Shown here: positions 30,926-44,080 of the stretch, one piece after another
Layout of the letters: each line of letters begins with the position of its first letter
How positions within the stretch are numbered: position 1 is the first letter of the stretch
Source of the DNA: Haemaphysalis longicornis
Lineage: Eukaryota > Arthropoda > Arachnida > Ixodida > Ixodidae
NCBI GenBank assembly: GCA_013339765.2
Contig: CM023449.1
Coordinates: forward strand, 219,279,055 to 219,343,054
DNA length: 64,000 bases
Reading direction: 5' to 3'
Program-made: the position numbers and the translations under genes
Notes under the pieces: model-generated
Databases searched by the model: none
Told to the model about the DNA's origin: nothing
The model's input: only the letters and a program-made list of their open reading frames with translations

Positions 30926-33900
30926 AGGGAGACAGACGGTGCACTGACCAAGCATATCTGCGGGTCTACCCCCTGCGTTTTCGCTGAATGCCACGTGATA
31001 GCGGTCACGCGACCTCTCGCGCCGCTGTGCAGCTCCGCCCGCGGCACGTAGCGGCCGTGTGCGCGACTTGCGCAAGCGCTAGGAGTTATAAAAATTAATG
31101 GAACCTCACACCAACGCATGGCCTCTCACTTCTCCCTCTCTGCCGCTGATCTCGTCGCCTTCGTCGGCGGCGGCAGAGACGGAGAAGTGAAGTGAGATCG
31201 TCTAAAACCAGGTTTGAGCTTCGTTTTTTTATATAAAAAAAAAGTTTCCACTCATGTGCTTCACCAATACAACTCAAACAACCACCGTTCATAAATCATG
31301 CATTAATTTGCCACTAGTAAAGAATATCTCTTGAAGTAATAAAGGGTGTGGTTAAGTGCATTTCACTTGTCTATGGTTTCACTCTTTGTAGTCACGTGTG
31401 TGAATTAAAAGGATGTCGCATGGGTAATCATCAAGGGTGTCGTTTACAGCTTCGCTTTCCAACCACCTTCACAGGGCGAATTGGCACGCACTTTTTTTTT
31501 TTTGAGGCGAACGACTTAGATCTTAACACCGAAAATAGGTAGTACAAAAACGAAGTTGGAGTTGGGGTTCGAAGCGATCGCGAGCCATGGAAAAGGGAAA
31601 CAGGAGCGCCAAAAGGAGAGTGGGTGCTGACTGTCGCACGCGCATAAGAGCCGCCTTGACAGGTGAACGTACCGACGGGGGCGAATGGCGAACAGAACGA
31701 GCTTCGGAGGGTGATGTCCGAAGGCTAATCAAGGCTAATCAAACAAGATGTTCAATAGCAGTACCAACTATAGGCTTTTGACTCCACATTCTTACAAAGT
31801 TCTAAGCATCCCCCGCATTTTTTTTAACAGCGGGGCTGTTGTACAAGCCGTATAGCTTCGGTTTTTCAAGAAAGAATACCAAGAAAATGCGGAGCGCGTG
31901 CCTCGCGGCGGCCTTTGAGCGTTGGCGGCACGCGCAGTGGCTTTAAAAAAAAAAAAAAAGAACTCCAGAGCTGTCGTCAAGTGCTACCGCATAAGCATGA
32001 GGAACGCGACGATATCGATGCATATGGCAATGACTATACTGCTAGCACAAAACAGAGCAACGACGGAACACGTAAATAAACAATTGCAAACTTTCACAAA
32101 TGCGTGGCGATGTGTCCTTCAGTGCCCACGTATAAAGAAATCAGTCAGCTTCGCCATATGGTTAAAGCCTTACGCGACTTAGTGCGCAAGCTTCGCCAGT
32201 TGAGCTGGTGGAAGCCTACAGTGCTGAGGATGACTTTGCATCTACCACTTTCCGCGAAGAAGACGACGAGAACTTCGATGCATATGACGACGATTACTGG
32301 CACCGCAACTATGCAAATAAACAGTCATACTGAAACTTAACTATGCGTCCTGCCACGTTTACCAACAGCTTCGCCATTCAAGTATTGCGCGTGAATGCAA
32401 GCTTCCCTGAATTTTTGTAACTGCCGTAGCCTAGGGCGCTTAAAAAACTTTGCGCGGTTGAACTAGGAAAGTTCAGTTACCCACAATCCGTATAGGCATG
32501 CGCCCAAACACTGCGGTTAATATTACTCGTCTCGGCGTCGACCACTTCTAAGCTGCCCATTCTCACTATACCGACGGCGTGGGCAAGGTTTCAATGCACG
32601 CAAGGGCACCCTTTCTTCCGAGCATCGCACTCCCTTGAAGACGTATGTTACTGCCGCAGTCCGACTAGTTCTGTTTCACAGTTCTAAACACAAAGGGCGG
32701 CACACACGTGTAGAATTCTTGGTTTAAATGGACAAAAGCATTCTCACAAATGTGGCTTCCACACATGCACACAGAAGACTTCTCCACTTCTCCAAGCATA
32801 AACAAAGTCACAACTCAGAAGGCGAAAGAGGTAAATAATAAAGCGCCACGAGTAAGCAAGCTTCACAACAAGAAATCTCTTGACTGCACGTCTGCGAATA
32901 ACCTGAGCCTTGTCTTTCCGTTTCTGGCGTTCGGGTAACGTTAAGCGTGACACCACGTTTTAATGACCGCGAGCAAAGCGCCGCACTCCACGTAATGACG
33001 TTCGCCCATCATATCGCGGTGCAGTGCGGCAAAGAGAAGAGGCTGCAGTGGCGTTGACGACTTTTGTCGCACGATCCGCGTCGTCCGTCCCAAGGTCGCT
33101 GGAAGGCGGAGTGCGCGGAAAACGTCTCCGCCCCTTTACAGAGGCGCTGACGACCCCGCCGTGCGAAGTGGTCGTCAGCGTCCCGCAGGCCACGCAACAA
33201 CCGGGCTTCTCTGGGGAGTGGTAGTCGTCAGCGGGCGAGCAACACGCAACGTCCTTCCTCTATTGACGGTTTCCTTTTTTCGAGTCGCACCGTCGCACCG
33301 CCTAGACACGTGCACAGCTCGCCGCTGTGGTGCACTGACCGCCGCCAGTAGCGCGCAAAAGGCGACTGTTTTAGTGTCCTTGGAACGTACAAGAATTCAA
33401 GGCCGCTTCCAGATGAGCAGTTCTGCCAGAATTTAGCCGACTCTTCCATCCGGCAAGGTGCTCGAAATCGGCGTTCGTTTGGCACGTCGTTAGGCTTAAA
33501 GTTGCGGCTTCCAAACGTTAAAGCCTAAATGTAGGCCTAGCAAGGGCTAGGGCTAGAGTCTAGGCCTGGCCAAGGCTCTAAGTCATAGTAACGAAAGAAA
33601 TAAAGATAAAACACAAAGAAACAAGGATGACGATGACGACGATGATGATGATGACAGCACACGAGGTCACGTGATTTCACCACTTTATGATGCCTCCTCC
33701 TGCGGCGCAGCAATCACCTGCCAGCCAGAGGGCTCTACGCGGAGCACGGCAGTGCCCACAATGCCCGCGGGTATGTCCGGCGATTACGCATTAATGCTTT
33801 CGCATTCCCAACTCATAAAAAGTGATTAGGTGTTCTCGGAGTGTTTTTACACTGCACTTCTGAAAAGTGCCCGTGTTGATAAGATGGTATTTTATTCTCT

Positions 33901-34214
33901 CATTAGCGACTAGCGGAAGCGCCGCAACTGTAAGTGGTTTAAAGAACTTGTTTGCAATTCCAACGTGCGTTTCCACAAATACAGGAAGGTAAAGAAGCTA
34001 CAGTACACCGGTCCGATATATATCCGTCAATTCCTCGTAGGCTTCCTCCTTTAACTCGGTGTACGTCGGTTGGCGAAATCGTCCATCTAAACCAGCGATA
34101 TTAGCTTATTTCCAGTTCCCTCCGTATGCGCAGAGCGAGAAATTAAGAACAAAAAGAAATGAACATAAATTAACAAGAGAAAAAACCCGGGTCATCTCCA
34201 CTAACGTGAAGCCT
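30926..34214. other. no gene recognised
   Basis: Mixed sequence with A or T runs (31491-31503, 31946-31959) and small trinucleotide GAT/GAC repeats near 33620-33655. No open frame has family similarity. Confidence 0.45.
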
Positions 34215-34515
34215 GGGGAGGGACGAAGCATGCATATTCTTGGCGCTCGGGCGTTTTTTCCAACGGAGATGAAACCATTGGGTGGGGGGGGCAGAGGTAT
34301 ACAGCTTTGCTGTAAAAGTCTCTTGTCTTCGAAGCACGAAGTTCTCTAGCGCGAGGCGTGAACGAGTGTCCCGGTGTTTTTTAGTACGCGTTACGTTCTA
34401 GCGCGAGGCGTAAACAAGTTTCCCGGTGTTTTAGTGCCGTGACTACATGAGACGACGATTGCGAAGACGACAGGAGACGCCAACAGCCCCAGCCCTACGG
34501 GGCTTCGCCCCTGAA
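34215..34515 (+). repeat. dispersed repeat with ~60 bp internal units, copy 1
   Basis: CAACGGAGATGAAACC, TATACAGCTTTGCTGTAAA, two units of CTAGCGCGAGGCGT...CCCGGTGTTTTAGT, then GACGCCAACAGCCCCAGCCC. The reverse complement, with three internal units, lies at 52420-52775. Confidence 0.8.
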
Positions 34516-36095
34516 AGCTCAGAATCCGCCTCGCAGCCCACCACCCTTTCCCCCCTCTCTGTTCCTTCCTCTGCACTGCAGATATACCCGTTGATAGACG
34601 TGGCACGTCAGGGTATTGCGGAAGATACACAGTAGTGTCAGGGCGGTTAGCAGTGTTGGCAGGCGGCCCGCGAGAGGCAATCGCCCAGATGTTCTAAAGT
34701 TTCGCTTTAGATTACAACAAACCCACCTCGACGCCTCCCTGGCTCCTTACCCCGACCCCCCGGGGATGAAATGGCGCAAACCCTGTGACGTCATCGCCCA
34801 TAAACAGCGGCGCCATTGCGACACCGGCCAAGCTTGGCTTCGCGCCTGAAGTACGTTATCCGAACCACGTTTCCGAGAATAAATAATCCCCGGCCGCTGC
34901 GGAGACGGCGGTTTTAATTAGGGTTAACGCGCGTTAGCGCTCATTTAAATGGCTGGCTCCTGTCCCACGGGAACATTTTTTTATAAGTACACCCGTTAAT
35001 CTACGGTAATAGCGCTACGCAACGCTACAGTCGCTGTATACACGGTTGGCTAGTATGGTAAAATTAGGCCCTTCCGATGTTTTCTTTCTTTTTTTTTTTT
35101 TTTTACATACGGACAAGCTATCCTCACGCAGGCGCGGGTCTATATATACCTCGTAGTGTCAAAACGTAGTTGCCAAGAACCCGAAGTCCCGTGTTTACCC
35201 CACACTTTGGTAAACACGCTGCCTGAACCTTGAAGCTACGCACGAACGCTTCGCAATCAAAGACGTTCTGTTATTTGATGTCAATCTGTTGTCAAAAAAA
35301 AAAAAAAAAACGCGCGAACAACCGGCTCACCCGTGTACTCTACTCTACTCTACTCTCGACTCAGGGGAAGCGCCGTCAATTTACGCGACGCGCTCCGGTC
35401 CTCCGGTGGCGACGTTGCAAGACGAGCGGAAATTGGAATGGTCTCCGATTCCGGCCGAGGTACAGCCAACGGCACTCAGATGAGCTGCAGCCAGACTCTG
35501 GCTCTTTAAAGGGACTCTGCAAGGCTCCCGATAAACGCTTTCGCTCTTTACTTCGCGCCTATAAGCACTGCGAAAGCTATAGCAGAGTCCTTCAATGCTT
35601 CTCGCCAGCACGGATCGGCCCAGCGTGATTTGCTCGTCGCAGCAGATAAGCCTTCCGTTTATGCTTTGCTTTTGTGGCTTTATATTTGAAGTGGCTATCG
35701 AATGCGTTCATTGCTGCAACTGAAGGATAGCCGGCCAATAGCTGCTACACCGCTGTAATGACGCAATTCCCGCGGTCGAAGAACGCCAAGACCGGGAAAG
35801 AGAAAAATCTTTTGAACAAGTTTCTTAGTTCTGTGATGGGCACAGGGCAGTAATTTTTGGCTGAGGTACCTTGCGACCCCCTATACAATCTAAGTACTGA
35901 TGTGTTGGTTGATTACGTTTTGCAAGCCTTTAAGATTTCGAACAACGTCGAAAAAAGTGTCGCAGGGTCCTTTACATTTTCTTCTGCTCTTCGCTGTCGT
36001 CCAGCTGGCGGAAGACGGCGCCAAGTACCTCTCGGGCTCCAATGCAAAACACTGGCCGTCGCCTGACGAAGCGCTTACCCGGAACCTCCTCCTCC
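34516..36095. other. no gene recognised
   Basis: T run at about 35080-35104 and A run at 35294-35310. Frames across this stretch lack family similarity. Confidence 0.45.
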
Positions 36096-36206
36096 TCTCT
36101 CATCTCTCTCTTCTATCTTCTCCATCTCGTCATCCCCTCTCTCTCTCATCTCTCTCTCCTCTCTCCTCTCTCTCGCTCTCTCCTCTCTCATCCTCTCTCT
36201 CCTCTC
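36096..36206 (+). repeat. CT-rich microsatellite
   Basis: Imperfect TCTC/TCCTC tract, about 110 bp. Confidence 0.85.
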
Positions 36207-37639
36207 AGCTCTACGCCCCGACTCAATCGGTGATCCAAGTCAACAGGGCTGAAAAAACAGCCGGAACATCAATCGCCTAGCTGTGATTGACACTCGCTAG
36301 AAAGTAATTTACTGGGCCAAGATTGCCGCGCAGGCAAGAGGTTGCTGCGGGGAGTTCCGAGTATACGGTGAAAGCCAAACCGATCAGTCCGAGATAACGC
36401 CGTAGCTCCAGACGATGTCGATGCGGCTTTCAGATTCTGCTTGCGCTGATGATGATGCCTTCACTGGTGAACGGGAACCGTATACTGGGTTGATGATTAT
36501 TCTGCTGTTTTTGGAGAACATTGTCATTCTCCTACGAAGTCTACGAGCAGATACGATCTATGCATGGGTCGGCCCACACCCATTCTGCCATTCTCCCACA
36601 ATTTACACCAGGCCCACCCGCGACCAGTGTGCATCGGTCTCTCCTTCAAATCAAGCCCTCGCTTTCCTCCACACACTTCGCTACCTGCCCGTCAAACAGG
36701 TACAACGACAGAGAAAGGAAGCCTGTTTGTACGCTGACCCGAACACTCAGCGACAACAAAAAATTCACCCGCATTTCCCCGAAGGGGAGCATGGGGAAGT
36801 GCGAATGCACGGGTGATGCGAAGGAACTCTTCTTGGCCAATCGCCCTAAGTGGGTATGTGGTGCGGACGGACGGACGGCGGTGGACGCGTGATTCAGGGT
36901 CGCTTAAGAAGTGCATTCGCACTTAAAAGAAAACTACGACAAGGCGCTGAATCTTGTGCTGTAATTGAGCATTTCCGTTGTTGTACCGGCCCCAACTAGC
37001 CCAACTTCACGTTGTATATACAGAGATACGGAGGTTCGTTGAGGTGGTAAGGCGCACAGCAGTGACGGGCTCCAGGGTAAATTATCAAGCCACCTGGTAA
37101 CCCTCCTCTTTGTTTATCTATAACGTTGCGTGACCTCGTTTCTGTTTAGTTTCTCGCCTCTATAAAAAAGGGATAACAAAATAAACACGGCCGCCGAGGC
37201 CGGTTACACAAAAGAAACATTCTGCACTTCCAGTACACTATTTGCGCGTCAGACGACGGCTGGCTCCACGCGATAACATGCTGCAGAAGTCTGAAACACA
37301 TGCGCGTTACGAGCATCCGCTAAACAGAAGGCGCACGACCACCGTATACGCAAACTCAGTGAAAAGGGTACAGAATTGATGGCGCCGTTGCACCTCGGCG
37401 ACTGAAGAGAGCACGAATATCAACCAGCAGGATGATTCAACTGTAAATGCTACGCAACACAGGACTATTCCCTAGTGGAAGGTTTCAGACAGTATTTGCT
37501 CCCTTAGAGATTAGCCACCCACGATCTGAGTGCCGACCTAATATTAGCCTGTCTTTCTCCTGGGCTGCGTTGTGGGGACTGGCCTGTTTTATCGGACCAT
37601 TTGCTGTATACTCCAAGGAATGAAGTGGCTTCCGGACGG
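36207..37639. other. no gene recognised
   Basis: Overlapping open frames at 36415-36890 exist in more than one phase without homology. Nothing else found. Confidence 0.4.
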
Positions 37640-37930
37640 GCCGGTCATTCACAATAACTTCCGACTCGCAAGAGGCCTGTCGGCACTTTTTGAAGGGACG
37701 AATAAGCCACGGCGCACTCCGTGTACTCCTCCAGGGTCAAGGTGGCGTACCCCAACACACTGGGCATCCGCCTAAGATTCAACACAGGATCTTGTGGGCC
37801 CCGGCGCGCTCGGGAATAGAGGGAAACACGGAGGCGGACCGGGTAGCTCGAGGCTATACAACCCACCGAGCACCCGATGATTCCGACCTCGAAGAACCCA
37901 CACCAGTCCCCCGGAATACTCGGCCACATT
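37640..37930 (+). mobile_element. LINE RNase H fragment
   Basis: Reads HRILWAPARSGIEGNTEADR, the C-terminal part of a LINE RNase H domain (normally WxPaHsGxxGNExAD). Interrupted by shifts upstream. Followed by a GA-rich tract. Confidence 0.78.
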
Positions 37931-37984
37931 GGAATACTACAAGGGTATCAGGAGAGAGAGAAGACGATGAGACATGAAGGAGAA

Positions 37985-38240
37985 GATGAGGAGAAGAGCG
38001 GACGTCCTGGGAGAATGGATTGAGAGTGAGAGAGAGAGATGCGAGGGAGAGGAGGAGAGAGAGATGAAGGAGAGGATGAGAGAGAGAGAGAGGATGAGGA
38101 GAGATGAGAGAGAGAGAGATAAAAACTTTTATTGACACCACTGGCCTAAGGGTATCAGGAAAAGGTACCCTCCGCCGCACGAATCCCTGACCAGGGCAGA
38201 AGCCACCGTCTGAAGACAGCCGCAGACAGGCACGTTCTCA
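37985..38240 (-). mobile_element. LINE 3' tail on the minus strand with GA/TC tract
   Basis: Minus-strand order: GGGATTCGTGCGGCGGAGGG, then GTCAATAAAAGTTTTTATC, then a TC-rich tract (plus strand GA, 37985-38120). This is the same architecture as the other LINE tails. No coding part remains. Confidence 0.7.
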
Positions 38241-39600
38241 AACCTAAACGTGCTGAGCAAAATTTATCCGACTCCATATGGAGACGCATGCCCATTGTTC
38301 CTTCAAGGAAAACCCACCCTCAGAAATGGGACCGCCTAAACAGCGACTCTGACAGCACGGATTCGCCGCCAGCAATTCCTCTGTGGGAACGCCCCTCCAT
38401 CGGTATTCCACGTCGACGCCCGATCCGGCGCCATAACCGAATAGTGCGCGAACAATACGTTCGCACGCTCGCAGATGACAAGGCAGGCGACGAAATTGAC
38501 ATTTACACCGACGCGTCTTTGAATGGGATGATGGCGGCCATTGCCTGGACATCTACAGACCTGCCAGAATTGAATGGATCCCGGCAAATTTCCAACACAT
38601 ACGGCCTTGCAGAAGAAGTAGAACTTCTGGGAATTCTGGCAGCCACCCGGCAAATTTATGACCATTCCGCCCATCTTAGCGCGAAGAAATTTCGCATTAT
38701 CACGGATTCTTATGTTGCTGTCCGAGAATTGAACCGTCCATTTTCCCCGAACATCACGGCGACAAATATCCTGACCACGATACGCGACCTACAAATTGAA
38801 GGATTCAAAATTCGCATTGTTTGGAACCCGGGACATACTTCCGGCGCACAAGGCAACCGCATGGCTCACGACGCAGCCAGGAAGAGGCTACAATCACCTC
38901 CCACGGTGCCCGCCACGCCCGTCCCCTCTCTCCAAGCAGATTGGCAACTCCAGCTACGTCTCCTCAAAAAAGAAAGCAGTAAGCGGTTGCAAGCTGAAAC
39001 TCCGGTTGGCATCCTTGCGCCTCTCAAGCCCTTTTCACGTTCGGGCGAGGTATTTGCCAATAAAGTGCATGCAAATGCAGCGTACACACCACACATTGTA
39101 CATAAGTGGTCAGCCCCGGCAGGCTCTCAACTGCACCGATGCCCCCACTGCAATAGTAATGCCATACCAAATCTCTTCCACTTAATTTGGATCTGTCCTA
39201 TATTCGCCCGTAACCGCCGTCAACTGCTAACTATGGGTCCTGCACCCACGACTGAACTGGAGCACGTTAGTCGTGTCCGCGAAGACCCCGCTACTCTAGA
39301 AACAATTACCCAGTACGCGCTTGAAAACGGTCGGTACAAGCTGGTATAGCGGTCTGACAGACTTTCCCGGACTGGCCATTCCCATCCACGACCAATGTCA
39401 ACAGTGCAAACTGTGCATTTTGGTGCCACTGACAGAGTGAAATGTGCATCTTGTGAATAGGACCTTACAACTAGAAGCGCGTACGCTGTGTGAATTGGGA
39501 TGAATTGTGACCTCTCCCTTTCTGCTCCCCCTCTGCCATCCTCACTTCCCCACAGGGCCTCATGGCCTCTCGTCCTTAATAAAGTATTTCACTCACTCTA
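38241..39600 (+). mobile_element. 5'-truncated LINE with open RNase H ORF
   Basis: Coding 3' third of an ORF2 (38288-39349), a ~210 bp 3' UTR containing CCCCACAGGGCCTCATGGCC, and AATAAAG near 39580 with a CACTCACTC tail. Lies between an opposite-strand LINE tail and another LINE fragment, so LINEs have piled up here. Confidence 0.85.
38288..39349 (+). CDS. LINE ORF2 C-terminal part: RNase H and zinc finger
   Basis: 353 codons without interruption, ending TAG. RNase H1-type fold: IYTDAS (first D), glutamate in LAEEVELLGILA, ITDSY (next D), and NPGHTSGAQGNRMAHDAAR (last acidic block); then a C-x2-C...H-x4-C finger, CPHCNSNAIPNLFHLIWICP. The reverse transcriptase and endonuclease that would precede these are absent and the Met is only the first in frame, not a true start. 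It would remove RNA from the cDNA hybrid during retrotransposition. The open frame suggests a young insertion. Confidence 0.88.
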   Translation: MPIVPSRKTHPQKWDRLNSDSDSTDSPPAIPLWERPSIGIPRRRPIRRHNRIVREQYVRTLADDKAGDEIDIYTDASLNGMMAAIAWTSTDLPELNGSRQISNTYGLAEEVELLGILAATRQIYDHSAHLSAKKFRIITDSYVAVRELNRPFSPNITATNILTTIRDLQIEGFKIRIVWNPGHTSGAQGNRMAHDAARKRLQSPPTVPATPVPSLQADWQLQLRLLKKESSKRLQAETPVGILAPLKPFSRSGEVFANKVHANAAYTPHIVHKWSAPAGSQLHRCPHCNSNAIPNLFHLIWICPIFARNRRQLLTMGPAPTTELEHVSRVREDPATLETITQYALENGRYKLV

Positions 39601-39895
39601 CCACACCACATGGGAATGCCAAAGCACAGCGGCTGTCCCCAAAATCAGAATCCCCAATGCGGAGCAATGGGAGGCACTGCTGGCCAGCGCCTGCTGTGAA
39701 GACTAGATCGGTCTGATTCAGCGGGCACGCAGAGCAGTAGGGGCCGTTGGAGCCCTGGACCAAGGGCACCACCCCTGCTGACCCCGTCCGGGAACTGTCG
39801 CACGTGGCACGAGCCGCCGGTGGAGTGCCACCCAACCACTAAAAAATACAAATAAACGCTTTCCCTCCCTTCCTCCTTCCCTCCCTCCACTTTCC
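39601..39895 (+). mobile_element. LINE ORF2 C-terminus and 3' end fragment
   Basis: Reads HTTWECQSTAAVPKIR and EQWEALLASACCED, then a stop, the usual C-terminal end of tick LINE ORF2. Continues to AAATAAACGC and a CCCTCCTT tail at 39870-39895. It begins at the exact end of the preceding LINE. Confidence 0.82.
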
Positions 39896-42800
39896 CTGTC
39901 CGGTATAGACTAGCCGCTACGGAAAAGGGTGAGGAGGTGTTGAAAATCAAATATAGAATAATAGCGGGAGGGCAGGTCTATAAGACGGCACTAAGCTCAA
40001 TCAGTGTGCATCAACTGCGGGAGAGACTTGCAATACTTGTTCTCGGATTATCAAACGGGAGAGCAGCTTCGCTGAGCTCGCTGTTTCGGGCTGTCTTCAT
40101 TCCCGGGCCCACACACAGATCTGCACCAGTCTCAGCCCCCGAAGCCGGACACTTGGAATGGTTTTTTTTTTTTTTTTTCAGTGCGAGTCCTCAAAGCCAG
40201 ACGGGTGAATATGCGAGGGGTGCACCCCAGCCCGAAGGCTCCACAGAAAAAAAAAAAAAGGTATAGTAAAGGGTGCGCATACGCATATGCCACTTGTACT
40301 CACACGCGAGCAGGCGCGAAAGCCGGCTTCACTGCTATAATGCCTTATCTGCGGTGGTGCACCCTTTACAGGCAGCGCAGTTTTTTTTCTTGGCATTTTT
40401 TTTGCTAACGCCACCGTACCAGGCTCAAGCTTAAACAGCTCCATTTTTAAAACTTCCTCGGCCCGCAAACGCACGGAGCAAATCTCAAATGGCTTTGCTA
40501 AGTCGTAAATTCCGGTCGTTTGGTGCGCGGCGCAGCCCCGGAAGAGAGATGTAGCGAATTTTCGCGTTGTTGTTGGCCGGTACGTTTTTTTATAACCCGT
40601 AAAGCGATTTTCCGCCCTCTACATATCGCGAAGGTCAGCTCACATATGGCGCGACCAAAGCCCGAGAGAAAAAGAAAATGTTTGTCCAATCTACGCGACC
40701 AGGCGGCGGATAGGACCACGAGACGAAAGAAGCATATTTGGCAAGGACAGCATATCGCCATATCGCACAAGAGTTGGCAACAAAGGGGGACGATGGAAGT
40801 TAGAGAGGAGGCAAGTGTGCAGGAATAAATAAAAAAACTGGCGACTGGGCCAAGATTAGAAGAAATAATAAAATAATAAAAATAAAAAAAAGATATTTGA
40901 CTGAACTATATCTTCTCTTTTCAGTTGTTCCGCCAGCTCCGTATGCAAGTATTAAAAAGAATCCCACAAAAATAAACGAATCGCGAAACGAAATACTCGA
41001 ACACTGAACAACTGACCGTCCAGACATCGCTCATCTCCAGGGGATATCAGAGCGGTGCGCATTGATATCGCACGTGCTGTCCACGAGACACGACGGCAGA
41101 CACACCCAGGAAAAAAAAAAAAAAAACGTAGCGCGGCTGCGTAAAAGGTTACTGTTGCGGCCTTATCGCATCCCTCTCAACGCCTGCCGATCACTTCACG
41201 CCTCGTGAAGAGCACAGCGGGTGAGGCAGGCGGATCGCTCAAGCGGACAACGACCGGCTAGGAGAGATGGACGGAGTTGGCGCGATTCTGACAAAAGTAC
41301 TTGCTCTTTACCACTCCCCTGGGAACTAATTTCAACAAGTCACGCACTCTATACTGACTCGCTAGGCACGCTGCTTCACGACTGTCGACCTCGAAATCGT
41401 ACTGATATATGCGCTGCTTGCCATGGCTGCTGCTTAGAGGCAATACATGGCTACATGTTATCGCTGTCGTGCTACGAACTGAGACCAAAATCACACAAAC
41501 TGCGCTTCCAATGTAACCTGTGCCGTGAACAGGCTGCTAGTGACCCGAAATTGTGTCCCAAATTATTACGCAAAAACCATACGTTTCGAGCTTAATTAGA
41601 GAGAGAGAAAAAAAAAAACGCAACTGCCGTCTTCAGAGAAGTGTCATCTTAATTACTAAATGTTCATATGGACACGTGGCGCCTGCGGAGCAACCCGCTA
41701 CCACTTTCGACTCAATTCCGAACTTCACCGCACAAACGCTCCAACAAACTGGAATGACAAAAAAAAAAAAAATCCGAGCCTACGTATACACAACGTATAC
41801 AGATCGAAACAGTGCCTCAAATAACCACGCGATGAAACTCTGCACATGGAAGCATGCGGCGCCGGAAAGGTGACTCAATACGAAATGAGGACGTCCAAAG
41901 TAATCGATGAATCAATGACTCAGGTCGAGGAAAACGTGCACAGCTGGAACGCGCGCCTAACGCAAAGCGAAGCTCCGCCGAGTCATATACGCAGCTCACA
42001 CAAAACCCGCATTACCTCGGCAGTGCAGTGTGCGGTAGACGCATGCATTTGCTATGCGGGAGAAATGATTGCTTGTCGGCGTACATGCTGCCCTCCCGCA
42101 CAGGTTAACCCTGTGGAACAAACAGCTCATTACAGCGGACGGCGAATGGCGCAGAGAAGACAAATTCCAGACTGCTTTTAAGTGCAGAGCGCTTTAGGGG
42201 CTCGCCTTGTTACCGTAGTTCGCTCGCTGAACCCATGGTTAGAGCCACACGGAGTCGCGGCTGTCATCGCGGCGTAACCCAGAGGCTTCGAAAGCCGAGC
42301 GGTTTATATAGAGAGATCAGTGGATAAGCGTTCGAAACTCGTGAAACGCTGGCGCTTGTCATACATCTCCCCGTTGTTTAGCGCAAAGAAAACTGCGGGT
42401 ACATTTGAGGCAACATATACGTGATTAACCGGCAAGCGCCCGCGTTCATTTAGTTAGGAAACGCTTGTTGGGTTGGTTTTTAAAGTGGCAGTGCGCAACG
42501 CCGGCACGTACGGGAGGAAAAGCGAGCACAAAAAGAACAGAACTCCCGCTGGCGCAGCTTCAGGCAGGGGGCGCGCGAGCACTGCGAAGGCGGGAAATTT
42601 GACTTTCATTGGGTGGTAGCAGTGAGCGGATAACGAACGGCGCTACAGCCCGTTATGGTGAATCACTGCTCTGCACATCCGACGGCTTTCACATTGAGTG
42701 GACGGCTTCATATTTTTATTAACTTGTTGGGCTCTGCGTGTATATAAGTAGACACCCGGAAAGAAAACGTGAAAAAGAAAGACGACGTCTAGGCAGCACA

Positions 42801-43900
42801 GCACATTCAATGCATCGTCATCATCATCGTCGTCTTCGCCGTTTCCGGGTCTCAAAAACAGGCGCTGCTCTGTCCAGCCTCGACTGCCCGAAGCTTCTGT
42901 GCGCCTAAGCTTTAAAAGTCGTCTATCCGACGAGCAAACCAAAGCGCCTAACGTATTCTTCTTTTTTTTCCCCGCACCATTCTTTTTCTTTTCGCGCGGA
43001 GATTTAACTTCCTGCATGTTGTCGCACCCAACGATGCTGCACGCGTTGAAAGTGTCTCGTTGCGTGCATGCAGGTTACAACTAGATCTTTCTAAAAATTT
43101 CTACGTCGAGGCTGACCTCTATGTGCTAAAAATATAAAAGGAACACCCTTGAGGCCGGGACACAGATACCGTTTTGTTGCGAACTGCTACCCGCGACCAT
43201 GTGCCTGTGTGCTATAAATGTTGTCTAAAGTTTTGAGGAGACAGGTGCATACCCTTCCAAGGAACTGGTTTTGGTGTTTGCATATACGTACAGCGGTACT
43301 AAGGAGAGCCAGAAAGGTAAGCTCCGAATAAACCAACAAGCGAAAAGTCTGGCGAGGTTATAGTTGAATCTGCCTTCACTAGCGGAAATGCCTGACTTCC
43401 TATAAATGTCACAATACCGTTAACAAAGTTGGCAGTTGTAGCACTCATTTCGAAAGAAAACCGTAGAGAGTGGCTTGAGAAAGCTTTCATTACAATGGGC
43501 TCTGGCGGCTTTGTGACTGCTACTTCAGCGACGGAACCTCGAAAGCGGCAGACGGACGATAACCAATAGACGGATATGGTTCCCAAACGTTTGTGCCGCT
43601 CCGACGATAGTGAGGCTCCACTCTTGACGAACAAAATAAAAACTCTGTCCCCTTCCCCTCTGTGAACAAGGATGACCCGCGAAGCTGTGGCGCGTAATGC
43701 TGGAGTCGTTTTAGCGAATAATTGTCGTATAATTTATTCCGACCAGTACCGGGAAAACAACGGTTTCGGTTTGTGTAACCATTCATGTATACACTCCCTC
43801 CGTATATGACCATGTATTGACAGCAGGCAGTAATTTTGTAACGTTTACAACTTTACTGTCGACTAACAACAAGTAAATGAAACTCGGCGTAACGGTAGAG
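39896..43900. other. no gene recognised; many A/T runs
   Basis: Base runs at 40161-40178, 40245-40259, 41111-41126 and 41760-41772. A 111-codon minus frame (43634-43299) has no family match. No element ends identified. Confidence 0.45.
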
Positions 43901-43939
43901 TCGCTTTAGTGCCTCATTGTCATACTTTGTTTCGGGATA

Positions 43940-44004
43940 CCTCGATAACGCACGAGTTATAGCCGTTTTCTACAATCAAGCTCTCTTAATAAAGTTTAAT
44001 TCCT

Positions 44005-44046
<42 letters not shown>

Positions 44047-44080
44047 GTCTCTCTCTATCTCTCTCTCTCTCTCTCCTCCC
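43940..44080 (+). mobile_element. LINE-like tail with TC microsatellite
   Basis: CTTAATAAAGTTTAATTCC followed by ~80 bp TC repeats, the same tail design as the LINE at 22490. Coding part not found upstream. Confidence 0.55.

Noticed and set aside
43299..43634. 111-codon minus frame
   Set aside because: Protein-like in places but without family match, splice sites or neighbours; indistinguishable from chance.
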